Assembly: GCA_021234155.1 (NCBI GenBank)
Contig: JAJEKV010000013.1
Span: 4,832,028-4,896,027 of the forward strand
From: Isoetes taiwanensis
Taxonomy: Eukaryota; Streptophyta; Lycopodiopsida; Isoetales; Isoetaceae
Length of the DNA: 64,000 bases
Direction: 5' to 3'
Shown here: in pieces, positions 21,300-31,869 of the stretch
How positions within the stretch are numbered: position 1 is the stretch's first letter
Layout of the letters: each line of letters begins with the position of its first letter
The notes under the pieces: model-generated
What the model saw: the letters and a program-made list of their open reading frames with translations, nothing else
What the model was told of the DNA's origin: nothing
Databases searched by the model: none
Translations under genes and position numbers: made by a program

Positions 21300-22472
21300 A
21301 TCGAGGAGGTTGTAGATTCGGATATGTTCACAACATGGGATGTGATGAGGCACTTAAAGACATGCCAAATGGGAAGGCGGCTGATTTACAAGGTCTAAGC
21401 ATTGAGCTATTGAAATGGAGTGGAGATAAATCCATAGAGATTGTAACAAAGTTGATGAACCAAGCTGTTATACAAGGTGCGCCACAAAGCTGGAAGGAAA
21501 AGCGAGAGTTTTTCAATCCACAAAATAGGGGATAAAAACAATGTGTGCAATTCTGGGGATGATTTTAATCGGCGGTATGTTCTCTAAGGCTGCTAGGAAG
21601 TTTATTAGCAAGAAAACTTCGGTTTATGGGCTGATGCAAATGAGAAAAGAGCCCATTTGCCGGGCGGTTTTAGAAAACAACCTTGCACTCTTGATCACGC
21701 GCTTAGCTGCGAAAGTGTTGATCGAAAAAGGCAAAACAACCCGGGCAGGCGTTGTATCGGCCTTCATTGACCCTTAAAAGCATTTGTCTGATTCCTCGAA
21801 AGGACTTGGGGATCTGAATGGAACACCTTGGAGTACCAAAGGAAATTAGAGGAGCTATCTCCAACTATACTCAAGTGATAGCCAAGTTATCGTGGAATTT
21901 GATGGAGAAATTTGAAGCACTATAGGTGTTTCGGGGTGTCCGTTGTCCCCCTGACCGGTCTATACATAGACGAGCTTGAAGAATGGTTAAGAACAAGAGG
22001 TTTAGCAGGTTCTCAGTTGGGTTAGTTCCTGGTCCAACTTCTATTGTATGTTGATGACGTAGTACTGGTGGCAAACAAACCTGAAGGTTTACAATCCCAT
22101 CTTGACGATCTGGCAACGTTTTGTGAGGTAAGACACATGAAAGTCAATTTGGCCAAATCGAAAGTGATGGTGTTTAGACTTACATTCACATTTAAGGGTG
22201 AGACACTAGAAATTGTAGATAGCTACAAATATCTGGGACTAGAATTTTCGGCAAAATATAGTTGGAAAGAGTGCATCAGGAAACGGATAGAGGGCAGCAA
22301 GAAAGCTTTATATGGTATGCTAATAAAATGTTATAAGGCATCTCTCACAGACTGGGGACTCAGAAAAATCCTATTCAAAACCTTAGTCGGGACAGTAGTC
22401 TTATATGGCTCACCTATAAAGGGGGCCTTGCATCTCAACTCATCAATGGACCTGAGGTTGAATCGGTGTTGA
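21300..22472 (+). pseudogene. LINE reverse transcriptase remnant
   Basis: Motifs in order: ALKDMPNGKAADLQGLSIELLKW at about 21,352-21,420 shows the PNGKAxGxDGxxxExLK start. GCPLSPTLTGLYIDELEEWL is at about 21,936-21,995. YVDDVVLVANKPEGLQSHLD is at 22,047 onward (the catalytic YVDD box). KSKVMVF and a YLGLEF block lie near 22,155-22,245. At least five frameshifts or stops separate them. Confidence 0.9.
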
Positions 22473-22851
22473 AGATATTTCTCCGGAGAATTAGGAATTA
22501 AACAACGATTCCATATGCAATACTATTGGCGGTGGCATGCTCCCTTTGGAGGCGAAGCTTTATATCGGACATTGAACTTTGTTACAAGGATTATAGCAAG
22601 CGGCCGGATGGCGTTTACCTAAGTTGGCACTATCCCAATCCTCATCCACGGGATGGTGCCCGTGATGTGTTGTATGGGCTGAGAAATGGGGATATCCATG
22701 GATGGGTTACCGGAACCACGAATATTGGTGCCGAGATTTGAATCTGAACCACGAGTTATAGAAGCTTTGGGCACACAAGGGTTCCGCATGGTTATATATA
22801 CATCAGAAGTGAATCCCTTATTGATATCATTAGGGCGGATTTGGGGGTCTG

Positions 22852-23440
22852 AAAATGGCCTCTATCGGCCATTCCCGTCATATTTCGCTCCCTTTTTCCC
22901 ATGCCACCTAGGATACCAAACTCTCATAATTCTGATTTGCTTGGAATATTCTTAGGAATAAGGGGATTGCATATTCATGGGCCATATGTATTTAATTACA
23001 TTTGGTTGTCGGGCGGGTTGATGCAACACGTGGCGCTTCTAAAATGCCACTTGCATTATAGCATACCAGGCAACTCATGGCGGTGTGTCTCTTGGTAAGC
23101 GTCGCGGCGTCACCGCCTTCTACATTTCAAAAGTTGAATGTGTAGGTTGAAGCTTTGTATCGGTCGGACTTTCATTTGAATTTGACTGCGCCTTATAACG
23201 ATCTTCACTTCATCCTAATACGGGCTTCCGCCCCTACAATTCAAATTTGAATTTGCTTAATGTATAAAAGCATGGATTGTAGGAGAATGGACTTTTCGAT
23301 TTCCATATGCGCGTTGCAAATTTCAAAAGCGAAGTTAATGCGGACGTTCGGCTCACCACGAAGCGAATTGTGTTGGGGCATAAAAATACCACACCTTGAT
23401 TTGGCGCCGATGCGATCTACGATATGGAAGTTGCTTGTTG
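22852..23440. repeat. Subterminal direct repeat, copy 1
   Basis: Matches 24816-25440 in order: AAATGGCCTCTATCGGCCAT, TTGCTTGGAATATTC, CCACTTGCATTATAGCATAC, ACATTTCAAAAGTTGAATGT, GGGGCATAAAAATAC. Differences are mostly small indels. Copy 1 begins inside the terminal inverted repeat. Confidence 0.85.
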
Positions 23441-23624
23441 TCAAATTAAACTTAAACACAAGTGAGGTCGGCACTTACGTGGTTTTCTCGAGGAGGGTTT
23501 GGAGTGTTTTTTTTAAATCCCAATTATCGACATAGTGTGGCGTAGCATCTTGGTATTAAATAGTATGTTAAATTCGAATTATATATCGGTGTTCATTTTC
23601 TGGTTAAACTCAAATCATATAGGT

Positions 23625-23732
23625 TTAGGAATAAGGTTAAAAAAGGAAGATATTGGCTATTTAGGAATAAGGTTAAAAAAGGAAGATATTGGATATTTAG
23701 GTATAAGGTTAAAAAGGAAGATATTAGATATG
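23625..23732. repeat. Minisatellite, 36-bp unit, three copies
   Basis: The unit TTAGGAATAAGGTTAAAAAA followed by GGAAGATATTGGATAT starts at 23625, 23661 and 23697. The copies are almost identical, so the expansion is recent. Confidence 0.9.
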
Positions 23733-24636
23733 GCTCAAATTTGAGATATGCACATAATGGCATGTAATGATGGTTGATAGGACTGGAATCTGAATCATTC
23801 CTACGATTTTCACGTCTAATCCAGCCTATATCTATTCCGGCCCTAGATTGGCCCATTCTCCCCAATCTCGCCCAATCTTTGCTAGATCCTCGCCCAATTT
23901 CTCTAGTCCATCGCCATGAAGAGATCAGCTACGGAAGAAGCTGGGAGGTGTCCTCAAGAAGCGCCTATTGCGGCTGGAAGAGGTGTTCCCTCATGATTCC
24001 CTCCGCTGCCCACGGTTCTTGCTCTGAATGCCTCTCGATTCCTCGATTCCCTCGATTCCTTTGGCGAGGAATCGGAGAATGAGAAATCGAGAGGAAATTT
24101 CGAGCGAGGAGTTCATCACAGGTGTTCTTGAAGGCTGGATAGGAGATTCTTGAAAATGAGTGGTCTAAAGCGGAGAAAGCCGAAGATGATGAAGAAGATG
24201 AAGAAGTTGAAAGCGAATCTGGCGACTTGAGGAGCTCATGGCGTTAGTTCATGGTACATGCATGTTTTCTTTCTTTTCTTAAGCATTCAACTAACGGTTA
24301 TTTCTTATTTTTTTTTGCGGATGATGAAGCGGATGAATGAAATTTGTTAGGGCGAGAGCACCTCTTATTTTTTTTTCCTTGTTCTTAGTCGAGCTTGCCT
24401 CCGACTTCTTACCATATATTTGCAAGCCTCAGGGCTTTTTGTTGTGAATAGTTGAAGCCTCAGGGCATTTAAATTTACAAAATGATGTAAAGCCATCTGA
24501 CCATAAAAATTTTGAATGTAAAAGTTTTTGCTTCTAATTCCATTTGAATACCTAACTTTTTTTTTCTTGTACATGTGTTACCACTCTTAAGTACATAAGT
24601 CATCATCCCTTTTCAAAGAGCATATTATTTTTTCAA

Positions 24637-24705
24637 GGATCACACCAGCCCGAATAGTACATATGCAACAAAAATGGAACACACTAAATTAGCATCGTGT
24701 GATCC
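24637..24705. repeat. ~70-bp palindromic mini-element (member 1)
   Basis: Begins GGATCACACCAGCC and ends GCATCGTGTGATCC: 9-bp perfect inverted ends (GGATCACAC/GTGTGATCC) over 69 bp. It is the clearest member of the family found between the genes of this transposon. Confidence 0.75.
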
Positions 24706-24815
24706 ACTTTCTTATTTGTTGTCAAATTAAAACTAAACACAAGTCCCTCGTCAATAGTCTCCCATTTGCATATAAAATATCTATCATTCCAAGTTATATT
24801 ATGTTTTATGAACTA

Positions 24816-25440
24816 AAATGGCCTCCTATCGACCATTCCGTCATATTTCCGCCCCTTTTTTCCGTCGGATTTGCTTGAAATATTCTCCGGAATAAGGGAA
24901 TCGCATATCTATGGCGCCATATGTATTTAATTCTCTTGTTGTCCAGGACAGTTGGCCTTAACACGTGGCTTCTAAAAAGCCACTTGCATTATAGCATACC
25001 GGCAACTCATGGCGGTGTCTCTTGGTTTGTCGGATACCAATCATGCGCATCACTTAGATTCTTGTCTTGCCCTATTTTCATTTAGAGTCCATTCCGCCTT
25101 CTACATTTCAAAATTTGAATGTGTAGGTTGAAGCTTTGTATTAGACTTTCGTTTAGAGCTGCGATTGCGCCTTAAAAGTTAAATCTTAGGGATCTTTACT
25201 TCATCCCAATCAGGGGCTTCCGCCCCCTACAATTCAATTTTGAATTTGCTTTAATATAAAAGCATGGATTATAGGAGAATGGACTTTTCCATGCTCTGCG
25301 TTGCAAATTTCAAAAGCGAGGTTAGTGCGGATTTGAGCCTCAAGCGAAGCGGGAATTGTCTTTGGGGCATACAAATTGTACACATTCATTTGGCGTCGAT
25401 GCGATCCCGCAGCGGTATGGAAGCTCAAATGATGTGTGGA
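24816..25440. repeat. Subterminal direct repeat, copy 2
   Basis: Second copy of 22852-23440, 1.96 kb downstream in the same orientation. It lacks the outermost terminal bases (TCATTAGGGCGG...), so it is not a second transposon end. Landmarks include CCACTTGCATTATAGCATAC and GTGTAGGTTGAAGCTTTGTA. Confidence 0.85.
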
Positions 25441-27960
25441 TAAGGATCAAGCCCGACTTCGGGGAATATGCTCCGGTCTTCAATGCAAAAAAAGAGGTCT
25501 AAAAATAAGAACTTAGACCTCGACATGTTGCGCCTTGCGAGGCTCAAAAAGTATCGACATCAGGCGGATGGCGGTTTATATCCATTGGATCCGTTGAGTG
25601 GCGGGGAAACCGTCATTTCGGGGCGTTTCAAGTTTAGTCCGATTTTGTGGTGGCGGTAACTCGGCCTCTTGGGATATTGTGAGAGATTGAGAGAGGATGA
25701 AGGCGACCGAATCGAATCTGAGTTCCTTGAGATGGCTGCTTCCGATTGTCACAAGAGAATTATAACTTAAACCAGCAGCTCTTTTTCTCTCGCTTCATTA
25801 CTCCTTTGTGATGAAGGAAAGGAATAATGACTTGGGGAGGAAACTTCTTTGAGATCTGAAGTGGAGAAGTCAAATTGGTGATAGGGCAGGCTGCTGGAAA
25901 AGATCAAGAGCTCGAAAAGAGCAAACTTTGGGCTTCAATGTAGGTTAAAAATTTGAAGAAAAGCGGGGATCAAGTTAAAGTTCCGTGGCGAAGACCGGGA
26001 CTTCGGCCCCAAAGCGTAAACCCCTTGGCTGCGAGAAAGGAAGAAGCATTATCGACCAGATAGAGGCTGAAGTTTGGATCAGGTGCATTGGGCGAAGTCC
26101 GCGGCTACAAGGTCCGTTTACAACACTAGCAAAGGCCGGTTAAGATGCGGGGAAACTAGAAGCAATCTTGGTTCGTAGTGAAGAACCTAGCGACGAAACG
26201 GGGAGATAGTGGACATGATTTGTCGACCCTACAACTCTCCTCTCAAGAAGATGGTATTGGAAATGGTACTAGGGGAGATCTACAAGAAGTTAGAAGCGGC
26301 GGATGTACATTTGTTTGTGATGATGTAGGCATCGGTGAGGCTTGGTTACCGTTCTCTATTCAAGCCATTCCACGAAGCGTTGAAAAGAATGGGCACAAAA
26401 AGTATTAGGCTCCCGTCCACAAATTGTCGAGAATACAAGGGTTACTAGGACAAAGATGGTGTATGCCATATTAGGAGAGATGCACCACGTTGAATGTCTT
26501 TGGTCTGCCATAGCCATAAAAGATAAGAATGGCAAGGATTGTTGTGATATAGTTGGAATGAATGAGCGCCTTAATAATCTTTGGGTTGACACTGGTTACT
26601 CTCTTACAATTCCTTGTCAAATATTATGACTTGATTTCGAGAAACTAATGGTGAGATTGAAGTTTGCATAAAATTGGATGAAATGGGGCCGACCAAGTTT
26701 GAGAAGTATGAGAGGGTATCCGTTGTCATCATGAATAGAGCAATTGAGAATGCAATTGCACATGCTAAATCAAAAGAGCAACAAGAATAACAAAAAGATG
26801 TAGAGGTGACGGACGAGGAGAAGAAAGCGTCTTGCGGAAAAATGGTTCTCATGTCAATCGAAGATGACACACGGTGGTTAGGTCTCTTTTAAAGTGAGAG
26901 AAAAGAAACCCACGAGGTTTTGAAATGGGTGTTCAATCAAGCGACATCCGAGTCTAATATCTAGATTGAGGGAGGGAAAAATTGCAAGTAGATCACTATG
27001 GATCTTACAAAGTAATTTTTCACTTGGCGTCTGATTTAAAAGCGAGAAAGCAATGTACAACATAAGTGGAGGAGGACAAGGAACATGCAAAAAGTTATGC
27101 ATCTTTTGCAATCATGCAAAGGAAGTCAAATCTTGGGGGAGGCTGTTTCAACCTTGTCCCTTAACCAAGCAAATGCTCCTAATAGAGGAGAAGAAGATCC
27201 CAAGTTCCATGGCATTTTCCCCATTCCATTAGAGAGGGTTCATATCGCACTTTGCGGCTTTGTGAGAATCATCGACAAGATGATATTTTTTTGAGCTGCT
27301 GATTCGTGTGGAACATTTCGGACAAGAAGAAGAGAGGAAGGAATTCGTAGAGTTGAACATGTTCTATCGAAGCTGAGGTTTGCATGGTGGCAATGTAAGA
27401 TTAGAGCTCGATGAAAGCAGGCGGGGAAGAACAAGTGTGCCTCGTAAAGGTGTCAATTGGAGGGATGGCTTCGGCGCTTCATAAAAAAAGAATCATAGAG
27501 AGGCTACGAGCGGAAACCGGATGGGAGAAAAAGGTCTATGAATTTGGAAAATTCTTTGGTTGATGCGGGCAGGACCCGCCTGAGATGGCGTTCGTTCGGC
27601 ATTGAGGAAAAAAAAAGCATGGGATGCATTATGCGAATTGTTCCCATACATTGAGGAGAATGGACCTCCACAAGAAGAAGATGAGAAATGTTAGGTGCAA
27701 GCGAATAACAAATTTATTAAAGCTTTCATAGGCGCATGGGGGAGAGTGAAGTCACGCACTACTTGCACATCTTTTGGGCTCATGCACCTTGGTTTTTAGG
27801 AAGTATGGAAGCCTAGCGATTGTGGAGTGCACAAGGCATGGAGAAAGTCGCATAAACAAGCTAAAATAGCCTTTCATCGTAACACTCAAAGGGGTGGAAA
27901 TGTGGGAACCAACCCTCTAAGGCGGATATGAGAGTGGTTTTATAGAAAGGCGATGGCTAA
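25441..27960 (+). pseudogene. Transposase-like gene, frameshifted
   Basis: A long stretch with + strand coding character broken by many shifts. Recognisable parts are near the end (27,710-27,930): FIKAFIGAWG, then in a second frame EVTHYLHIFWAHAPWFL and WSAQGMEK, then in the first frame KSHKQAKIAFHRNTQRGGN. A HxLxAHxPxFLxxYGSL...QGxEksH block is the C-terminal part of the RNase-H-like core in several DDE/D transposase groups (compare the ExNES region of RAG1/Transib), with the Glu as probable third acidic residue. Earlier parts include SIAIKDKNGKDCC-like and FVELNMFYRS pieces that I cannot assign. The superfamily is undecided. As the only transposase-like gene inside the inverted repeats, it is the best candidate for the element's own enzyme. 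Confidence 0.5.
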
Positions 27961-28130
27961 ATCGACAAGAAGGTCGCTTTAAGGAAGCAACCCGAAGTCG
28001 TAAACACCATTGGCATAATCTTTGAAGAAAGCGGAAAGTTGCTTGGCAAAATTCTAGGGCCCCACTAGCATCATAGCGGTGGAGATCTAAGAGACAAAGA
28101 ATCGGTAAAATATACTTGTAATGTGTAGCA

Positions 28131-28274
28131 TGTTCACCACACCTTGAAGTACTTGCCTCCAACCTTGTTTACTGGCTGTAGCTTGGCGTCGTGTGATCTT
28201 ATTTGTATCATCATCTGGCCTTGAGCGATTGGGTTAAGCTATTGCTTGCATTTATGTGGCTTGGCGTCGTGTGA
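28131..28274. repeat. Two palindromic mini-elements in tandem (members 2 and 3)
   Basis: GGCGTCGTGTGATC ends one copy at 28198 and GGCGTCGTGTGA another at 28274. Their left ends (GTTCACCACACC near 28131, TATCATCATCTGGCC near 28206) are diverged. They lie exactly between the 3' end of the + strand transposase-like region and the 3' end of the minus-strand coiled-coil gene, the convergent point of the element. Confidence 0.55.
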
Positions 28275-28359
28275 AGCTTTACAAGATAATAATAAAAAGG
28301 GTTACTTTTGATTAAAGTTGTGAAAGATGTTACATTGAAAAACAAAATACAGCGACTCA

Positions 28360-28795
28360 TTGTTGCTCGGTCGCGAGCTCTTCTTCATTATCTTCATCAT
28401 CATCATCAGCTCCGTCCTCGTCTTCGTCTTCATCTCTTCCCCTCAAGCGAGCAATCACCCTATCAAGCGTTCCTCCAATCTGTCCACCATCTCTTTGTAC
28501 ATGTCCGCTCTGTCCCAATAGCACAAGCGTGTTCTTACGCCTGAATTAGCATCCTCGTTGCCGTCATAACCACCTCGGTGCGGTTGTTGGGGCATGTCAT
28601 CATCGACCTTCTATTCAACCTTTGATTTGCCTCTCACGGCTCACGAAGCATGAGAAGGTTGAATTCATTCTCTTCTTCTTTACGCTTTGAATTGTAGCGG
28701 CGTTTTCCTTTAGAAGATCATCTTGCTCCTTCAACCTCTTCATTAGAACACCCAACACTATGTCGGAAGGGAGTTCTATCCTCTTCGTTTTCCAT
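28360..28795 (-). pseudogene. Small coiled-coil protein with acidic tail
   Basis: Start MENEEDRT at 28795. After a shift the frame reads VLMKRLKEQDDLLKEN (about 28750-28700), a heptad-like helix, followed by a basic stretch KKKR. The end near 28430-28370 is strongly acidic (RGRDEDEDEDGADDDDEDNE). The helix resembles VMKRFKEVHDE in the genes at 30.7 and 31.6 kb, so these may be paralogues. No known family. At least two frameshifts. Confidence 0.45.
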
Positions 28796-29056
28796 TATCG
28801 GCGGTTGAGGATGTGGAGGCCATAGATGACAAATGGGAGGGGCGTTAAGATTATAGAAGTGAGGAGCAAAGACTCTAACGGCGGAAGGAGCACATGCAAG
28901 GACCTCAATTTATACATATTGGCGCTTGAACATATTAAACACACTTTCATTTAGCATGCATGCATGCGTGTCGGGGATTAAATGGGTTGTCGCTAGAACA
29001 CATTAATGGTGCTTGTCATTTGGAACACATTAATAACTATTCTAACTAGCTTTGTA

Positions 29057-29121
29057 TATCACACCATGCGAAATCGCACCACGAGCTTTAAAACCCTATG
29101 AAGGGTTTAAGCCGTGTGATA
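29057..29121. repeat. Palindromic mini-element (member 4)
   Basis: Starts TATCACACCATGCG and ends GCCGTGTGATA, giving 8-bp perfect inverted ends over 65 bp, with an inner AAACCCT/AGGGTTT hairpin. It lies between two minus-strand genes. Confidence 0.7.
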
Positions 29122-29157
29122 CATCTTAATCATTCTCTCTACCACGGATATTGAAAA

Positions 29158-29688
29158 TTAAAAATAGGAAGCGTAATATTCGGTACATTTGTCAAAAACT
29201 TTTCCCATTGAAAAATAAAACCAATTACAAACATTAAAAAAAAAGCGGGCCCCTCTAGGAGGGGCCCGATGCCTATGATCGCCGGGCAAGCTCTTCGGAG
29301 GCGGTGATAATTTTTTGCTCCTCCAACATGATTGCACTGCCCGCAACCACGTTCTCATATTCGCAACCTTATCTTCCCGCTCATCGAGTTGGGCTCGGGC
29401 AGCCCTCTCAGCCGATTGCGGCCCTAAGCCTCTCTTGGAGGTTATATCTCGTGGTGGCGCAATTCGCGGTCTAAAGGCAACCAGTGATTGTCGGCGCACT
29501 AAAATCACCTCCACAGTAGAAGGCGGCCTTTTCCTCTGCCTTAACCCGGCTTGGCGGCGTCTTCATCATTCTTTTTTCTTTTAGAAGGCGGATCCGTTCC
29601 TAAAAAGCCCGTAGCGAATGTTCTGAATTTCCTTGACCAAAACTTGAGACAAGATCTCGGCGGGGATGGGCTGGAGGCTGGAGGCCAT
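29158..29688 (-). pseudogene. MASS-type small protein gene (paralogue 1)
   Basis: A TATA-like sequence TATATAAAA (minus strand, about 29794-29786) lies about 100 bp before MASSLQPIPAEILSQVLVKE (start 29688). This promoter-to-start spacing and MASS start are shared with the genes at 30,671 and 31,600. The second half continues in another frame (RAARAQLDEREDKVANMRTW near 29390-29340), which looks helical. Function unknown. Frameshifts separate the halves. Confidence 0.45.
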
Positions 29689-30151
29689 TGAAAGTGATGG
29701 GAGAAGCGGGGGTGATGGCTGAGAGGCGGATGTGGTAGAAACGAGAAGATGGCGGATAGGAGAAGACAAAGGCCTCGGCGTTTTATATAGAAACTAGAAT
29801 ACGTTGGAATCTACGGTTGCGATTCTGGATAAAGTTGTGTAATAATCCTGGCGAAATTATAGCATGCAATTAGGCAGCGGTAGCCTATGTTAGCATCATG
29901 GGATCCGTCATATCCCTAGCCGTCTTGTATGCGGGGCGTACAAAACGATGTTATTGTGGCGGCGCATGCATGCGTCCTTGGCATGGCGTTGTCATCCACA
30001 AGCCCGCGTATGTGAATAGGCGTTGTCATCCACATGCAAATTAGCATTTACACGCAAGTTATATCACATAATCTAGCTAGATATTTGTGTTACATACACT
30101 TTTCCATTAATAAATTATGAATTTATACATACAGCGAGGTATGCGTTGTGG
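29689..30151. other. Promoter-side spacer of the MASS-type gene
   Basis: Contains the TATA-like box at about 29,786-29,794, TGGCGTTGTCATCCACA-type direct repeats near 29,982 and 30,020, and CATGCATGCG words. No gene is recognised. Confidence 0.45.
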
Positions 30152-30221
30152 AGATCATCTGACTGGCGAAATCCATTGATTGCTACCTAATTGCAAGAAT
30201 GGCATTTGGCGTCGTGTAATC
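30152..30221. repeat. Palindromic mini-element (member 5)
   Basis: GAGATCATCTGACTGGCG at the left and GGCGTCGTGTAATC at the right. The centre (ATCCATTGATTGCTACCTAA) is identical to that of member 7 at 31,033, because both lie in a larger direct duplication. Confidence 0.6.
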
Positions 30222-30329
30222 TTTAATAAAACAAAACAAAGAAACGGATAGAAGCAAGAAATAGAGCAAATTTTTCTTTGAAACAAAAAATATATATACA
30301 ATGGCTACGGATCTTCATGATCCGTAGGT

Positions 30330-30671
30330 GAAAGCATCAAAAAGCTGCGTTCTCATCCTCGCTGACTCGAAGCTTCTTCTCCATATCTTCTAGCGCTGCG
30401 AAATATTGTGTCGCGATTTAAAAGCGCCTCGACCCCTCGACTATTGGCCTCTCGGTACTGGTTAATGTTCTTTGCGAGCTCAAGGTCACCGCTCATGCGG
30501 CTGACCCCTAGTAATTCTAACTTTGTCCACCGCCTCCATCTTTCGGCGGCCAGGAGGCGGCTTTTTTTCGTCGTGAACCTCCTTGAATCTCTTCATCACC
30601 ACGGCCAAGGGTGATGTCCGTGAAGCGATTAAAGGTAGCGGTCGCTTCTTGGAGGAGGATGAAGATGCCAT
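30330..30671 (-). pseudogene. MASS-type small coiled-coil protein gene (paralogue 2)
   Basis: TATAAATAG on the minus strand (about 30783-30775) lies ~105 bp upstream of MASSSSSKKRPLPL (start 30671). VMKRFKEVHDEKK follows near 30,600, a short amphipathic helix shared with paralogue 3 (MKRFKEIHDENNRLAAEN). The last part, read in other frames, contains LELAKNINQYREANS near 30,490-30,440. No match to a known domain. Confidence 0.5.
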
Positions 30672-30802
30672 CGGCGGAAGCCCGGAAGGCGGAAAGGCGG
30701 AAAGGGGAAGATGAAGCGAGAAAAAAGGCGGGAAGCGGAAGAGGATCGGAGGTCGAAGGCAAGATAGAAAGTCTTCTATTTATAACGGGGATTTCGTAGT
30801 AG

Positions 30803-30878
30803 CGAGTCACCGCGGCCTTGAAGGATCTTGAGTGGGTCGGGGAAAATCGGCCAGTTACTTCTCGGCGTCGTGTGAGGA
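30803..30878. repeat. Palindromic mini-element (member 6)
   Basis: Left end GAGTCACCGCGGCC, right end GGCGTCGTGTGAGG. It sits just upstream of the TATA box of the gene at 30,671. Ends are imperfect. Confidence 0.5.
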
Positions 30879-31032
30879 AAAAGGACCGTTACTTCTTCTA
30901 GCGTCTTTTCTTCGAAAGCTTCGTGTGATAATTTTTATTGATAATTTCGGTGATACAATCTATACATAAGTAATTTTCTTGATACATAACTAAAGATAGA
31001 ACTTCTCATTGAAGCAAAATAGAGCGGCATGG

Positions 31033-31105
31033 AGATCACCGCGGCCAGCGAAATCCATTGATTGCTACCTAATTGCAAGCAAGGCATTTTCGGCGTCGTG
31101 TGATA
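31033..31105. repeat. Palindromic mini-element (member 7)
   Basis: Left end GATCACCGCGGCCAGCG, right end CGGCGTCGTGTGATAT, 73 bp. The centre matches member 5. Confidence 0.65.
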
Positions 31106-31199
31106 TTTTAATAAAAGCGAGAACATACATTGGAACAACGGGATAGATAGAAGCAAAAAATAGAAAACTTTTCTTTGAAGCAAAAATAGATAGATACAG

Positions 31200-31600
31200 C
31201 GGCTAGGGATCTTCATGATCCTCTAGCTGATTTTCATGTCTGCATTTGAAGCCGTAAAGGCAGCGTTCTCATCCTCGGCTTTCGGAGCTTCTTCTCCATA
31301 TCTTCTAAGGCTGCGAAATCATGTGGCGGTTTCAAGCTGCCTCGGCCCTGCGGCAAATTCGCCTCTTGGTACATGGCGAATGTTTCCCGCGAGCTCAGCG
31401 TCTCGCTTCGTCGGCGGCGGCTCCCTCGTGAAGGCTAATCGTCGACCGCCTCATTGTTCTCGGCGGCGAGGCGGTTGTTTTCATCATGGATCTCCTTGAA
31501 TCTCTTCATCACCCTTTGCAAGGGTGATGTCCGCGAAGCGACTCGGGGCTGGGGAGTGCTATCTTGGCGTGGTGGCTTGCTGGGAAGATGATGATGCCAT
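31200..31600 (-). pseudogene. MASS-type small coiled-coil protein gene (paralogue 3)
   Basis: Start MASSSSQQATTPR at 31600, with TATAAATAG on the minus strand at about 31695-31687, ~90 bp upstream. Then VMKRFKEIHDENNRLAAEN near 31,510-31,455, a leucine-zipper-like helix, and ALEDMEKKLRKPRMRT near 31,310-31,260. It is the best-preserved of the three paralogues. No DNA-binding basic region or other known domain was seen. Confidence 0.5.
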
Positions 31601-31784
31601 CCGGGGCGAGGAAGGTGGAAGCGGAAGCCAGGAAGTAGAAAGATGGCGAAGGCGGAAGGCGTCGGAGGTCGGCGTGGACATCGGTCTTCTATTTATAACA
31701 TGAGTCTACGAGTTGCTTCTCGCATCGTGTGAGGAATAAATAAATTAATTGTCTTTTTCAATAATATTTCATTTCTTGAGATAG

Positions 31785-31849
31785 ATATCACTGCGGCGAA
31801 AACCTAGATATAATGAGAAAATCGGTGATGTATTTGGCGTGATGTGAAT
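31785..31849. repeat. Palindromic mini-element (member 8)
   Basis: Left end ATATCACTGCGGCG, right end TTGGCGTGATGTGAAT, about 65 bp. It lies between the promoter of the gene at 31,600 and the 3' end of the unknown gene above it. Confidence 0.5.
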
Positions 31850-31869
31850 AAATACAAATAAAATAATTT

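Larger units (their letters stand above)
19640..22826 (+). mobile_element. LINE (non-LTR retrotransposon), 5' part
   Basis: The order of remnants is that of an APE-type LINE: an ORF1-like piece, then endonuclease, reverse transcriptase and the start of the C-terminal region. All are in the same orientation but broken by many frameshifts. The element stops exactly where the inner DNA transposon's inverted repeat begins (22,827), and its C-terminus and 3' end reappear at 36,449. Non-LTR elements of this kind copy themselves by target-primed reverse transcription; this copy cannot be active. Confidence 0.85.
23441..24815 (+). other. Segment between the direct repeats, with a possible captured coding piece
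   Basis: Besides the minisatellite and a palindromic mini-element, 23,916 onward encodes MKRSATEEAG followed, after a shift, by VLKKRLLRLEEVFPHDS, and later an acidic run (DDEEDEEVESESGD near 24,187-24,230). It may be a captured host exon or an element gene. I do not recognise the protein. Confidence 0.35.
30120..30802. repeat. Direct duplication unit 1 (gene plus mini-element)
   Basis: Pairs with 31000-31710, offset about 880 bp. Shared landmarks: ATCCATTGATTGCTACCTAA, GATCTTCATGATCC, CGTTCTCATCCTCG, CTTCTTCTCCATATCTTCTA and TCTTCTATTTATAAC. Each unit contains one mini-element, one minus-strand gene and its TATA box. The copies differ largely by indels. Confidence 0.8.
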
